Source: a virus
Direction: 5' to 3' (one strand)
IMG/VR virus record: IMGVR_UViG_3300005529_000013
Span: 1 to 45,218 of that record
DNA length: 45,218 nt
Every line of letters starts with the position of its first letter. Position 1 is the stretch's first letter. Positions 21,427 to 29,349 of this stretch are shown in pieces. A model generated the notes under the pieces. It did no database searches. It was given only the letters and a program-made list of their open reading frames with translations, and was not told the DNA's origin. The translations under genes were made by a program, and so were the position numbers.

Positions 21427-21612
21427 ATGCCGAGCGTATCCCAGGCACAGCACGGATTCATGGAGATGTCGCGAACGGCTGCCGGGCGTCGTAAGCTCAA
21501 GACGCACGGCAAGACTCCGGCGCCCGCGAAGGTCGCTGACGAATACCACAAGGCCGACACCGGAAAGAAGGTCGGCAAGCTGGCGAAGCGCGTCAAGACC
21601 TACAAGTACTAG
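21427..21612 (+). CDS. Small basic phage protein, 61 aa
   Basis: Good binding site (CGGAGGTGAC). MPSVSQAQHGFMEMSRTAAG, then KVADEYHKADTGKKVGKLAK. Small proteins starting MPSxSxAQHxxM and ending in a V(A/G)xEFxxADxGKK motif are frequent in phage head regions; function unknown. Strongly basic, so it could bind DNA or the capsid interior. Confidence 0.65.
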   Translation: MPSVSQAQHGFMEMSRTAAGRRKLKTHGKTPAPAKVADEYHKADTGKKVGKLAKRVKTYKY

Positions 21613-22004
21613 TGCCGTTCAGCACTCACGCTGACGTTTTCGACCAGCACCGCGCGTGGCAATGGCGCGCCGTGCGCGCGTCCATCGGTACGACGTGCGG
21701 ACTAATCATCATGGCGATGCTTGCGAAACGACCCAAGATCGGTCCGGCATTCGGCGACGGCTGCGACATCCTGCTCGACCGCGAGTGCAACCACGGCGAT
21801 CACTGCTTCTGCAAGGTCGTGTCTCCTGTCAGAAGGAACGGCGTGTGGGGACGGGCCGAGGTGGTCGGGACTGTGATCTCGGTGCGCGACAACCTCCGCA
21901 GCCTCGCCGACCACCTGAAGCTCTCGGATGCGGACCGAGTAGCCCTGTTCACGGAATTCCAGAAGTGGATACACAAGGACTACCGAGCGAGGTCCGAGAC
22001 ATGA
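21612..22004 (+). CDS. Hypothetical protein with Cys/His cluster, 130 aa
   Basis: GTG start at 21612 shares a base with the previous stop; an ATG at 21711 is an alternative start that removes the first 33 residues. Contains a possible metal site in DILLDRECNHGDHCFCKVVS, then beta-like stretches (RNGVWGRAEVVGTVISVRDN) and a helix (LSDADRVALFTEFQKWIH). It lies just before the cassette. No family recognised. Confidence 0.6.
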   Translation: MPFSTHADVFDQHRAWQWRAVRASIGTTCGLIIMAMLAKRPKIGPAFGDGCDILLDRECNHGDHCFCKVVSPVRRNGVWGRAEVVGTVISVRDNLRSLADHLKLSDADRVALFTEFQKWIHKDYRARSET

Positions 22005-22198
22005 AATTCATGCGCGACAAGTCGGTATGGTGCGAGCGCTGCCAAGCGCTGCGCACGATCACGGTGGATCTTGGGAAAGGCGTCGTTACGAACGCAGATA
22101 TGCCGCAACCGTGTCTGTGGCCCGCGGTCTGCACGGAGTTGCTGAAGTCTGGCGTCTTCGACCGGCCCTTCGGCGAGAAGGGCAAGGAAATCGCGTGA
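22001..22198 (+). CDS. Small zinc-ribbon-like protein, 65 aa
   Basis: ATGA overlap with the upstream gene. WCERCQALRTITVDLG has a CxxC, and a second pair of cysteines is in PQPCLWPAVCTELL. It looks like a small structural zinc protein. Its stop overlaps the first gene of the TPP cassette (GTGA), so it may belong to the cassette or be the last head gene before it. Confidence 0.6.
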   Translation: MKFMRDKSVWCERCQALRTITVDLGKGVVTNADMPQPCLWPAVCTELLKSGVFDRPFGEKGKEIA

Positions 22199-22776
22199 CG
22201 AAAGAGGAGTTATTCGCCTTCGAGTTGCAGGTCGCGCGGGAGTTCGAGGCCGGGAATATACGGGCGCCTATCCATCTCTCCGGAGGTAACGAGGAGGCGC
22301 TGATTGATCTGTTTCGCCTGATCATCCCATCGACCGACTGGGTGTTCTCGACCTATCGCTCGCACTACCACGCACTCCTGCACGGCATCCCGAGAGACCT
22401 GGTGATGCAGCAGATTCTCGCCGGTCACAGCATGAACCTGTCCTTCCCTGAGTACCGCTTCTTCACCTCGGCGATGGTCGGCGGAATCCTTCCGATCGCA
22501 ACCGGGGTAGCCCTTGCGCTCAAGCGACTCGGAGGGGCGAACGTCTGGTGCTTCGTCGGCGACATGGCGGCCAGCATCGGCGCGTATCACGAAGCGTCGC
22601 GGTACGCGGCCTGCCAAGACCTGCCGATCACCTTCGTAGTCGAGGACAACGGGATGTCCTGCGACAGCCCGACGAGCGATTGCTGGGGCACGGGTAGGTT
22701 CATCAAAGAGCGTCGCTATACCTATGAGCGGCAGTGGCCGCATAACGGGACCGGCAAGTGGGTCAACTTCGTATGA
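22195..22776 (+). CDS. Minimal thiamine-diphosphate enzyme subunit, E1-alpha-like
   Basis: 193 aa from GTG 22195. TPP-binding half of a two-subunit ThDP enzyme. Motifs follow E1-alpha order: GNEEALIDLF (30s), WVFSTYRSHYHALLHGIP (49-66), ILPIATGVALALKRLG (98-113), and the ThDP/Mg motif GDM (122-124) with EDN (150-152) at the usual spacing. The second Gly of GDG is Met and the second Asn is Gly, but the Mg-binding Asp123 and Asn152 remain. True E1-alpha is 330-400 aa, so this is a stripped-down core. It acts with the next gene's product. Confidence 0.85.
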   Translation: MTKEELFAFELQVAREFEAGNIRAPIHLSGGNEEALIDLFRLIIPSTDWVFSTYRSHYHALLHGIPRDLVMQQILAGHSMNLSFPEYRFFTSAMVGGILPIATGVALALKRLGGANVWCFVGDMAASIGAYHEASRYAACQDLPITFVVEDNGMSCDSPTSDCWGTGRFIKERRYTYERQWPHNGTGKWVNFV

Positions 22777-23291
22777 GCGACTATGCCAACGCTCTACGCG
22801 ACGCGATGGGCATGCTGGCCGAGAATCCGAAGACCCTGTTCCTCGGGCAGTCGGTGAAGTATCCGGGGCAGGCTGCGTTCAAGACGTTCGAGCTCGTCCC
22901 CATGGAGCGCCGAATCGAGATGCCCGTCGCCGAGGATTTCCAGATGGGGCTATGCGCCGGGCTTTCCCTGGAGGGCTATATCCCGGTCAGCTTCTACTGC
23001 CGCTGGGACTTCCTCCTGCTCGCAGCGAACCAGCTCGTGAATCATCTCGACAAGCTGCCGATGATGGGTTGGAAGCCGAAGGTCATTATCCGGGTCGCCG
23101 TGGGCCGGACCGCCCCGTTCAACCCGGGTCCTCAGCACCTCGGGGACTATACCGATGCCTTTCGCATGATGCTGAAGACGGTCAAGGTCGCGCAACTCCT
23201 GACCGCCTCCGACATCGTGCCATGCTACCGGGACGCCCTAGAGCACGAGGGCTCGACGATCCTAGTTGAGCGCATGGATCGCTATGGATAG
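22773..23291 (+). CDS. Minimal thiamine-diphosphate enzyme subunit, E1-beta/transketolase-pyr-like
   Basis: 172 aa; ATGA overlap with the alpha-like gene. Pyrimidine-binding domain of a ThDP enzyme. The cofactor-activating glutamate is Glu54 in RRIEMPVAEDFQMGLCAG, followed by GYIPVSFYCRWDFLLLAANQ and the E1-beta-like IIRVAVGRTAPFNPGPQHLG. The C-terminal transketolase domain that binds lipoyl partners in real E1-beta (about 330 aa) is absent. Together with the alpha-like protein it would make one ThDP site, most likely for carboligation or decarboxylation of a small ketone rather than pyruvate dehydrogenase work. Confidence 0.85.
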   Translation: MSDYANALRDAMGMLAENPKTLFLGQSVKYPGQAAFKTFELVPMERRIEMPVAEDFQMGLCAGLSLEGYIPVSFYCRWDFLLLAANQLVNHLDKLPMMGWKPKVIIRVAVGRTAPFNPGPQHLGDYTDAFRMMLKTVKVAQLLTASDIVPCYRDALEHEGSTILVERMDRYG

Positions 23292-24321
23292 CCTGCGCAT
23301 CGACTCGCACAAGCTGCACTTCCATCCCATGCGGGTGGCGCAGTGGGTCGCCGACAAGGACGATTGGGAAACCGCTCGCCGCATCTACCCGATCTACATC
23401 GAGGTGTCGCCGATCGGTGGTTGCAACCATCAATGCACGATGTGTGGTGTCGACTACGTGATCGAGGAGCACGCGAAGGGCAGCATTCCGCAGCTCGACC
23501 CGTGGCTCTACGGCGAGCGCATCATGGAGATGGGCGCGCTCGGCATCCGCTCGGTGATGTTCGCAGGCGAGGGCGAGCCGCTGCTGCACAAGCGCATAAA
23601 CGATCTCGTGCGAGCCACGCATCACGCGGACGTTCGCTCCGCCTTCACGACGAACGGGACACTGCTGCACAAGCTCGACCTCGCCGGAGTCTCCTGGGTC
23701 AAGGTATCGATCAACGGTGGAACTCGCGAGACCTACGCCAAGGTCCATCGCACGAAAGAGTCGGACTGGGACCGCGTGTGGGCGAATGTGTCGGACGCAG
23801 TACGCCGCAGCAATGGTTGCCAGATCGGCGTGCAGATGGTGCTGCTTCCTGAGAACCAGCACGAGGTCGAAGCGTTCGAGCGCAAGGCCGAGGAGGCTGG
23901 GGCTCACTACGTCGTCATCAAGGCGGTGAGCCAGCAGAAGTTCTCGATCAATCGACAGTACGAGAACTTCATCCCGATCGTCCCAGAATCGAAGCGCGCG
24001 ATCGTGCGCGCGGACTCGATGCGGACGCAGGAAATTCCTTACGACAAATGCCAGGCCACGCCGTACTTCTGGGCGTACTGGATGTCGAGCGGCGACCTCT
24101 ATAGCTGCTCGGCGTACCTGCTCGACGAGCGCTTCAACCTAGGAAATCTGAATACGCATACGTTCAAGCAGATTTGGCAGGGAGAGAAACGCCGCCAGAA
24201 CTGGGAGTACGTGAGGAAGCACCTAGACATCCACGAATGCCGGCTGAACTGCCGCATGGACAAGGTGAACCGCTACTTGACCGACCTGGAAGGCGGCGTG
24301 CCGAATGTCGATTTCATCTGA
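23284..24321 (+). CDS. Radical-SAM enzyme with SPASM-like C-terminus (first)
   Basis: 345 aa from ATG 23284, overlapping the end of the beta-like gene. Cys47-x3-Cys51-x2-Cys54 (GCNHQCTMC) binds the catalytic 4Fe-4S cluster, and GEGEPLLH is the AdoMet motif. A TIM-barrel-like middle (VKVSINGGTRETYAKV, GVQMVLLPENQHEVEAFERK) follows. C-terminal cysteines (YDKCQATPYF, DLYSCSAYL, HECRLNC) and FNLGNLNTHTFKQIW match a SPASM/twitch auxiliary cluster domain. Such enzymes modify peptides or sugars. The substrate is unknown; its place in the cassette argues for a shared small molecule or target. Confidence 0.92.
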   Translation: MDSLRIDSHKLHFHPMRVAQWVADKDDWETARRIYPIYIEVSPIGGCNHQCTMCGVDYVIEEHAKGSIPQLDPWLYGERIMEMGALGIRSVMFAGEGEPLLHKRINDLVRATHHADVRSAFTTNGTLLHKLDLAGVSWVKVSINGGTRETYAKVHRTKESDWDRVWANVSDAVRRSNGCQIGVQMVLLPENQHEVEAFERKAEEAGAHYVVIKAVSQQKFSINRQYENFIPIVPESKRAIVRADSMRTQEIPYDKCQATPYFWAYWMSSGDLYSCSAYLLDERFNLGNLNTHTFKQIWQGEKRRQNWEYVRKHLDIHECRLNCRMDKVNRYLTDLEGGVPNVDFI

Positions 24322-25342
24322 GCGGATCATCTTCGCGCCGCGGCGCCTGCCGCAGCTACAGCTTCCTGCCTCGCTGAACTATATCGGCGCGTTCCTGACG
24401 ATGGACTGCAACCTGAACTGCTCGTACTGCATCAACGACCCGGAGCAGGCCGGGGACCGGCGAGCGATCTTCCACGACAGCAAGGTCTTGAGACCGGAGC
24501 AGTGGGCACAGATTTTCGGCCGCATCCCGTTCCGCTCCGATCTCCCGATCACCCTCCAGGGCGGTGAGCCGATGATGTACTGGAAGGGCAAGGGCATCGG
24601 CATGATCCTGGAGAGGAGCGATAACTACTTCGACCTGCTGACGAACTTCGCCCTACAGCCGGAGGTGTTCGTCCGCAACCTGAACAACCAGCAGCACAAG
24701 CTCCAGCGCGGGACGAACGTAGGAATGCCGTATCAGTCGATCCGCGTGAGCTACCACGCGAAGGAGATGAACCGCGTCTGGAGGACAGGGATCGACGAGC
24801 TTGTCAGACGGTGCGAGCGTCTTCGAGATTTCGGCTTCATGGTGTCCCGTGACAGGGACAAGAGCGACGTATGCATCTACATGGTCGGGCACCCTGAGAA
24901 CGAATTGCCGAAGGTCGACGCCGACGTGATGTTCGAGGTGAAGCCCTTCCTCGGGATGCACGACGGGAAGCTCTACGGCGATTACATGTACCCGCACTCT
25001 ACCGATCTCGTGGAGCGCGGCCTCCATCCGACCTCGCTCAAGTGCGAATGCCGGACGACAGAATTGCTGATCGACCCAGTCGGAGACGTGTGGGATTGCC
25101 ACTATCACCTGTATCAAGCGTGGCTCGGGCGCCGAGAATATCGCCCGGTCGGTAACATGCTCGATCCCGCCTTTTCGATGGACAAGCTGGCGGAATTCCA
25201 CGCCTGCAACGACTACGGCAAGTGCGTCGGATGCGACACCAAGATCAAGAATAACCGCTTCATGTCCCTCATGCAAGGAAAGCCGCATACGTCAGTCGAG
25301 ATCCGGAACATCCGATGGCCGAAAGGATTGCCGCGTGTCTGA
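24305..25342 (+). CDS. Radical-SAM enzyme with C-terminal cysteine cluster (second)
   Basis: 345 aa from ATG 24305, overlapping the first radical-SAM gene by 17 bases. Cys35-x3-Cys39-x2-Cys42 (CNLNCSYC) and TLQGGEPMMY mark the radical-SAM core. The C-terminal part has KCECRTTELLIDPVGDVWDC, GNMLDPAFSMDKLAEFHAC and KCVGCDTK, enough Cys for an auxiliary Fe-S cluster. Little similarity to the first enzyme beyond the motifs, so they probably perform separate steps. Substrate unknown. Confidence 0.92.
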   Translation: MSISSERIIFAPRRLPQLQLPASLNYIGAFLTMDCNLNCSYCINDPEQAGDRRAIFHDSKVLRPEQWAQIFGRIPFRSDLPITLQGGEPMMYWKGKGIGMILERSDNYFDLLTNFALQPEVFVRNLNNQQHKLQRGTNVGMPYQSIRVSYHAKEMNRVWRTGIDELVRRCERLRDFGFMVSRDRDKSDVCIYMVGHPENELPKVDADVMFEVKPFLGMHDGKLYGDYMYPHSTDLVERGLHPTSLKCECRTTELLIDPVGDVWDCHYHLYQAWLGRREYRPVGNMLDPAFSMDKLAEFHACNDYGKCVGCDTKIKNNRFMSLMQGKPHTSVEIRNIRWPKGLPRV

Positions 25343-27185
25343 CCAGTTCGTGCACCAGAGCGACTTCGACAAGAACGCCGTCAAGAACGCGAGGAAGGAC
25401 CGCTCCGCAGACGTGCGGATGAAGAAGCTGCAGGCGCTCTACAAAGCCGAGCGCTGGGCCGAGATGAAGGCGCTCGCCCATGCCTACACGAAGGCGAACA
25501 AGCGCGACGGCGTGGCGTGGAAGGCCCTTGCCACCGCTCTTGAGATGCTGAAGAAGGACTCGCTCCCGGCGATGAAGGAGGCGATCAAGCTCCTCCCGAA
25601 TGATGCTCAGGCACACTTCAACCTAGGCAACGCCTACAAGTGGCACGACAAGCTGGACGAGGCGGTGATCTGCTACCGCAAGGCGATCACGCTCAAACCC
25701 GACTACGCCGAAGCGTACAGCAACCTTGGTAATGCTCTGCAGAACATGGGTCAGCCTTACGATGCGCTGAGAGCGTATTTCGAGGGCATCAAGATCGCGC
25801 CGCACCTGTTGAACATTCAGCTGAACATGGGGAATTGCTACTTCACGATCGGGCAGCAGGAGCGCGGGGCGCGGATGTACCAGATGGCGCTCGAGATCAA
25901 GCCGGACTTCATGGAGGTCCACAACGCGCTCATGTTCGGCCGTGACCTAATGGAAAAAACGACCGTCCAAAGCGCCTACGAAGACCGCCTGTCCTGGTCC
26001 GCGAAGTTCTCCGACAACGTCCCCTGGATGGCGCACGACAACGACCCGGATGAGAACCGGCGCCTTCGGATCGGCTACGTGTCGGCGGATATGCGCCAGC
26101 ACTCGGCAGCCTGCGTGTTCGGTCCGGCGCTCCTCTACCACGACAAGGATCAATTCGAAGTCTTCGCCTACAACAACAGCCGTCGTCAGGAAGACGAGTA
26201 CATGAAGAAGTTCAAGGAAAGCGTCGATCACTGGGTCGACGTCGCCGATGTTACCGACGACGATTGCGCGAAGATGATCCAGAAGGACAAGATCGACATC
26301 CTCGTCGACCTGTCCGGGCACAGCGGCGGGAACAAGCTCCTAACGTTCGCGCGCAAGCCCGCCCCAGTACAGATCACCGCCTGGGGCTATGCCACCGGGA
26401 CCGGCATGAAGGCGATGGACTACTTCTTCGCCGATGCTGTAGTGGTCCCCGAGGGCGAGCGCCAATTCTACAGAGAGCGAGTAGTCGACCTGCCGTGCTT
26501 GGTCGGCTCGTACTGGATGAAGCCATTCCCTGGCGTCTCTGATCTTCCCGCGAAGTTCGACGGCAATATCACCTTCGGCTGCCTGAACCGCTACGTCAAG
26601 ATTACGGAGAACACCCTGCGTCTGTGGGCGCGGGTGCTACGAGCCGTGCCGAACAGCGGCCTCGTCATGCGTTCGACAGAGTTCGCGAGCGAGTCGCACC
26701 GGGCGAGGGTGACGACCTTCTTCAGCGCGCTCGAGGTGACGGGAGATCGGCTGATCCTCCTACCGGCCGCCGAATCCTGGCACCAGCATCTTGAGACTCT
26801 GCGCGAAGTCGACATCTGCCTCGACCCGTACCCGCATGGCGGAGGAGTGACGACGCTCGAAGCGCTGATGATGGGATGCCCCGTTCTCACCCTGCGCTGG
26901 CCGACCATCGTAGGAAGGCTCTCGGCGTCGACACTGACCACGCTCGGCATGACCGACTGGATCGCCGAGTCGTTGGACGAGTACGTGCAGAAGGCGGTGG
27001 AGAAGAGCGCGAATCTGGATGCGCTCGCCGAACTTCGTAAAGGACTGAGATCGCTCTTCCAGTCCTCAATCATCGGCGACGGCCCTGCGTATTGTAGGGC
27101 GGTCGAATCTCAGTACCGCAGGTTGTGGCGGGAGTGGTGTTCGACGCGGGCGGTTAGCGTTGACACTAGTGAACTGGCGGCATAA
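25335..27185 (+). CDS. TPR-containing GT41 (O-GlcNAc transferase-like) glycosyltransferase
   Basis: 616 aa from GTG 25335. Transfers a sugar from a nucleotide donor to Ser/Thr or Asn side chains in the known family. Residues about 90-191 are three TPR units (AHFNLGNAYKWHDKLDEAVI, AYSNLGNALQNMGQPYDAL, NMGNCYFTIGQQERGARMY). The GT41 core then follows: LRIGYVSADMRQHSAACVF with the conserved His256, DILVDLSGHSGGNKLLTFAR, then KPAPVQITAWGYATGTGMKA. Next are FGCLNRYVKITENTL with the conserved Lys422 (Lys842 in human OGT) and the donor site DICLDPYPHGGGVTTLEAL. Residues known to be essential are present. Last gene of the cassette, before the capsid gene. Confidence 0.92.
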   Translation: MSDQFVHQSDFDKNAVKNARKDRSADVRMKKLQALYKAERWAEMKALAHAYTKANKRDGVAWKALATALEMLKKDSLPAMKEAIKLLPNDAQAHFNLGNAYKWHDKLDEAVICYRKAITLKPDYAEAYSNLGNALQNMGQPYDALRAYFEGIKIAPHLLNIQLNMGNCYFTIGQQERGARMYQMALEIKPDFMEVHNALMFGRDLMEKTTVQSAYEDRLSWSAKFSDNVPWMAHDNDPDENRRLRIGYVSADMRQHSAACVFGPALLYHDKDQFEVFAYNNSRRQEDEYMKKFKESVDHWVDVADVTDDDCAKMIQKDKIDILVDLSGHSGGNKLLTFARKPAPVQITAWGYATGTGMKAMDYFFADAVVVPEGERQFYRERVVDLPCLVGSYWMKPFPGVSDLPAKFDGNITFGCLNRYVKITENTLRLWARVLRAVPNSGLVMRSTEFASESHRARVTTFFSALEVTGDRLILLPAAESWHQHLETLREVDICLDPYPHGGGVTTLEALMMGCPVLTLRWPTIVGRLSASTLTTLGMTDWIAESLDEYVQKAVEKSANLDALAELRKGLRSLFQSSIIGDGPAYCRAVESQYRRLWREWCSTRAVSVDTSELAA

Positions 27186-27240
27186 TGTTCGCATCGTAGT
27201 AAGTCTCGCTGGCCCCGATGGAAGGGTCGGCGGCCCCGAA

Positions 27241-27280
27241 AGGACAAGCCGCTCGGACCGCTGGAGGACAAGCCGCTCGG
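27241..27280 (+). repeat. 16-bp tandem direct repeat
   Basis: AGGACAAGCCGCTCGG occurs at 27241-27256 and 27265-27280, separated by ACCGCTGG (24-bp period). It lies in the 161-bp non-coding gap between the cassette and the capsid gene. Confidence 0.7.
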
Positions 27281-27317
27281 TGAGACTCAGCCCCCCGCGA
27301 GGGCCAAGGCACAGACG

Positions 27318-27337
27318 TTCTCAAACATTTTTGAGAA
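27318..27337 (+). promoter_or_regulatory. 8-bp hairpin at the capsid gene ribosome binding site
   Basis: TTCTCAAA-CATT-TTTGAGAA: a perfect 8-bp stem with a 4-base loop. The right arm runs into the AAGGG ribosome binding site six bases before the capsid ATG. It may stabilise the 5' end of capsid mRNA or tune its translation. Confidence 0.6.
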
Positions 27338-27346
27338 GGGTGCCTC

Positions 27347-28279
27347 ATGGCGAATCCAACAGACGCGGGACTGATCCCGCTGTACACCACGCAGTTCTCG
27401 ACCAACCTCGAGATGCTGCTCCAGCAGATGGGCTCCAAGCTCCGCGGCAAGACGCGCGAGGGCTTCCACGTCGGCAAGATGGCATCGCCGGTCAACCAGA
27501 TCGGCTCCATCGTCCTGAAGGCCCCCTCCGGCCGTTTCTCCCCGAAAGACCGCACCGATGCGAACTTCGTGCGTCGCTGGGTCTTCCCGCAAGAGGGTGA
27601 GATCGACCAGCTGATCGATGCCTTCGACGAGCTCCAGACGATCGTCGACCCGAAATCGCAGTACGCGCAGAACGCAGCCAACGCGGTGGGTCGCGCCTGG
27701 GACGACGCCCTGATCCTAGCCGCCACGGGCTCAGCCCAGATCGGCCAGGACGCGAACGGCCTGTCGACCGAGACCTTCAATACGACCAACTTCCAGATCA
27801 CCGCGACCTTCGGGGCTTCGGCCGCCAACGGCCTGACGGTGGCGAAGCTGATCGAGGCGAAGCGCGTCTTCCGCCACTACCACAACGACCTCGAGACCGA
27901 CATGCTGTGCGTCGTCATCGGGTCGCAGCAGGAGTCGGACCTGCTCAACCAGGTCCAGGTGGTGTCGACCGAGTTCAACGATCGGCCGGTGCTGACGGAC
28001 GGCAAGATTTCGCGCTTCCTCGGCTACGAGGTGGTCGTGTCCGAGCGCCTGCCGCAGACGACCGTGAACACGACCCGCGGCGTGCTGGCCTTCGTGAAAT
28101 CGGGCCTGTACCTGGGGATGTGGAAGGACGTCACGAACCGGGTCTCGATCCGAAACGACCTGTCGAGCGAGCCGTGGGATCTCTACACCTCGGTGATGTA
28201 CGGCGCGACCCGGCTGCAGCCCGGCAAGGTGCTGCAAATCCTCTGCGCCGATACCACCGGCGCGGACATCACGCCGTAA
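27347..28279 (+). CDS. Major capsid protein
   Basis: 310 aa, HK97-like fold expected. Begins MANPTDAGLIPLYTTQFSTN, LEMLLQQMGSKLRGKTREG, and later EIDQLIDAFDELQTIVDPKS, QNAANAVGRAWDDALILAA, which match the capsid protein family of BPP-1-like podoviruses. The C-terminal part (RGVLAFVKSGLYLGMWKDV) is typical of the capsid A/P domain end. Strong binding site AAGGG, with a hairpin just upstream. Followed by a cementing-like protein. Adjacent to the GT41 gene, so it is the nearest candidate glycosylation target, but this is inference. Confidence 0.9.
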   Translation: MANPTDAGLIPLYTTQFSTNLEMLLQQMGSKLRGKTREGFHVGKMASPVNQIGSIVLKAPSGRFSPKDRTDANFVRRWVFPQEGEIDQLIDAFDELQTIVDPKSQYAQNAANAVGRAWDDALILAATGSAQIGQDANGLSTETFNTTNFQITATFGASAANGLTVAKLIEAKRVFRHYHNDLETDMLCVVIGSQQESDLLNQVQVVSTEFNDRPVLTDGKISRFLGYEVVVSERLPQTTVNTTRGVLAFVKSGLYLGMWKDVTNRVSIRNDLSSEPWDLYTSVMYGATRLQPGKVLQILCADTTGADITP

Positions 28280-28288
28280 GGAGCGACC

Positions 28289-28933
28289 ATGGCCGAAAAC
28301 CTCAAAAGCAATCCAGTCACCAACCTCGATGCGTCGGTCATCGTCGTCGGCACCTCCGGCGAAGGCGCGACCGGCTACGAGAAGGCGCTCAGCGACTACG
28401 TGAGCCCCACGTCGAGCGCTGCGCAGTGGTCGACGTACCGGCTCTCGCGCTTCCCGACGAACGCCAAGGTCAAGCACGTCTGGACGTACCTGTCCGGGAT
28501 CGACACGACCACCGGCACGACCGCGGTGGCCGCGACGCTCGACTTCAACGTCGCGTTCTCCGACTCGACGACCGACGGCACGCAGGCGGTGCTCCAGGGC
28601 ACCATCCCGTCCTCGAAGCTGGACGGCACCTCGCTCGCCTTCGTCTCGGGCACGGGCTACAGCACGGCGTACAACTCGACCGGCACCGGCAACAAGATGT
28701 TCGGCTCGGGCATCGTGGTGTCGACCGCCGCGCTCATCACCGAGCTCACGTTCAAGAACTCGTTCACGCCGCCGATGCGCGAGGACGACCTGTGGAACTC
28801 ATTCGGGTTCGTGAACGCGCAAGGCACCGCGCAGGACCCTGGCGGCAAGTTCGACATCTTCGTCGTGCAGGCCACTGCGCTGACGAAGGCGACCGCTGGC
28901 GTGATCGGGGTGGAAGTCGACTACGTGCTCTGA
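28289..28933 (+). CDS. Capsid cementing/decoration protein
   Basis: 214 aa. Thr/Ser-rich beta protein (TSSAAQWSTYRLSRFPTNAK, IDTTTGTTAVAATLDFNVAF, GTGYSTAYNSTGTGNKMFGS). Position directly after the capsid gene and beta-rich character fit the cementing protein of BPP-1-like phages (Bbp16). Its many Ser/Thr residues make it another possible target of the cassette glycosyltransferase. Stop and next start overlap. Confidence 0.7.
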   Translation: MAENLKSNPVTNLDASVIVVGTSGEGATGYEKALSDYVSPTSSAAQWSTYRLSRFPTNAKVKHVWTYLSGIDTTTGTTAVAATLDFNVAFSDSTTDGTQAVLQGTIPSSKLDGTSLAFVSGTGYSTAYNSTGTGNKMFGSGIVVSTAALITELTFKNSFTPPMREDDLWNSFGFVNAQGTAQDPGGKFDIFVVQATALTKATAGVIGVEVDYVL

Positions 28934-29121
28934 TGGCGACGATCACGGTCACCGCAGCGATCGGGTCGCGGAGGCAGTCCGGGGAGCGCGACGTTCGCGT
29001 CGGGGATTCTGTCGCTGACGTCTCGATCTCGTTCGACAACACGAAGATCAAGCTGAAAAGCGAGCTTCTGGACGCTTGCAAATCGCTCATCGATCGGCTC
29101 GGCTCCGACCAACTGAAATGA
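28933..29121 (+). CDS. Small hypothetical virion-region protein, 62 aa
   Basis: ATG overlapping the stop of the cementing-like gene (TGATG). Beta segments (MATITVTAAIGSRRQSGERD, VADVSISFDNTKIKLK) followed by a helix (SELLDACKSLIDRLGSD). Similar in plan to its two downstream neighbours, which also end in a helix. No family recognised. Confidence 0.65.
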   Translation: MATITVTAAIGSRRQSGERDVRVGDSVADVSISFDNTKIKLKSELLDACKSLIDRLGSDQLK

Positions 29122-29130
29122 GGCCATGAC

Positions 29131-29349
29131 ATGGCGAGCAACTTCATCGGCATCAACCGCGGTCAGGACCAGGTCGGCCTCGTCGCAGTCAGCACCACGA
29201 CACCAGCAAGAGACATCGAGCTGCGAGTCGACACGGGCAAGGGCTCGACCAAGGAAGACTTGGTCAAGGCGCTGCGCATCTTCGAGCAGTACGTCCTCTC
29301 GAACGGCGTTCCGGGTATTGGCGCCGGCACGGACCTCCCGCCGCTGTGA
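29131..29349 (+). CDS. Small hypothetical virion-region protein, 72 aa (paralogue of 29721-29957)
   Basis: FIGINRGQDQVGLVAVSTTT, then IELRVDTGKGSTKEDLVKAL and RIFEQYVLSNG. It aligns along its length with the 78-aa protein at 29721 (YISINYGQEP..., DVYVAIGTGG..., LLQSIENYIRSD), indicating a gene duplication with a different gene between the copies. Probably decoration or head-completion proteins. Confidence 0.7.
   Translation: MASNFIGINRGQDQVGLVAVSTTTPARDIELRVDTGKGSTKEDLVKALRIFEQYVLSNGVPGIGAGTDLPPL

Noticed and set aside
20844-21596. 250-aa antisense frame over the scaffold gene
   Set aside because: Shadow frame; the scaffold gene has a good start and fits the operon.
27731-28477. 248-aa antisense frame over the capsid gene
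   Set aside because: Shadow of the capsid and cementing genes, without own binding site.
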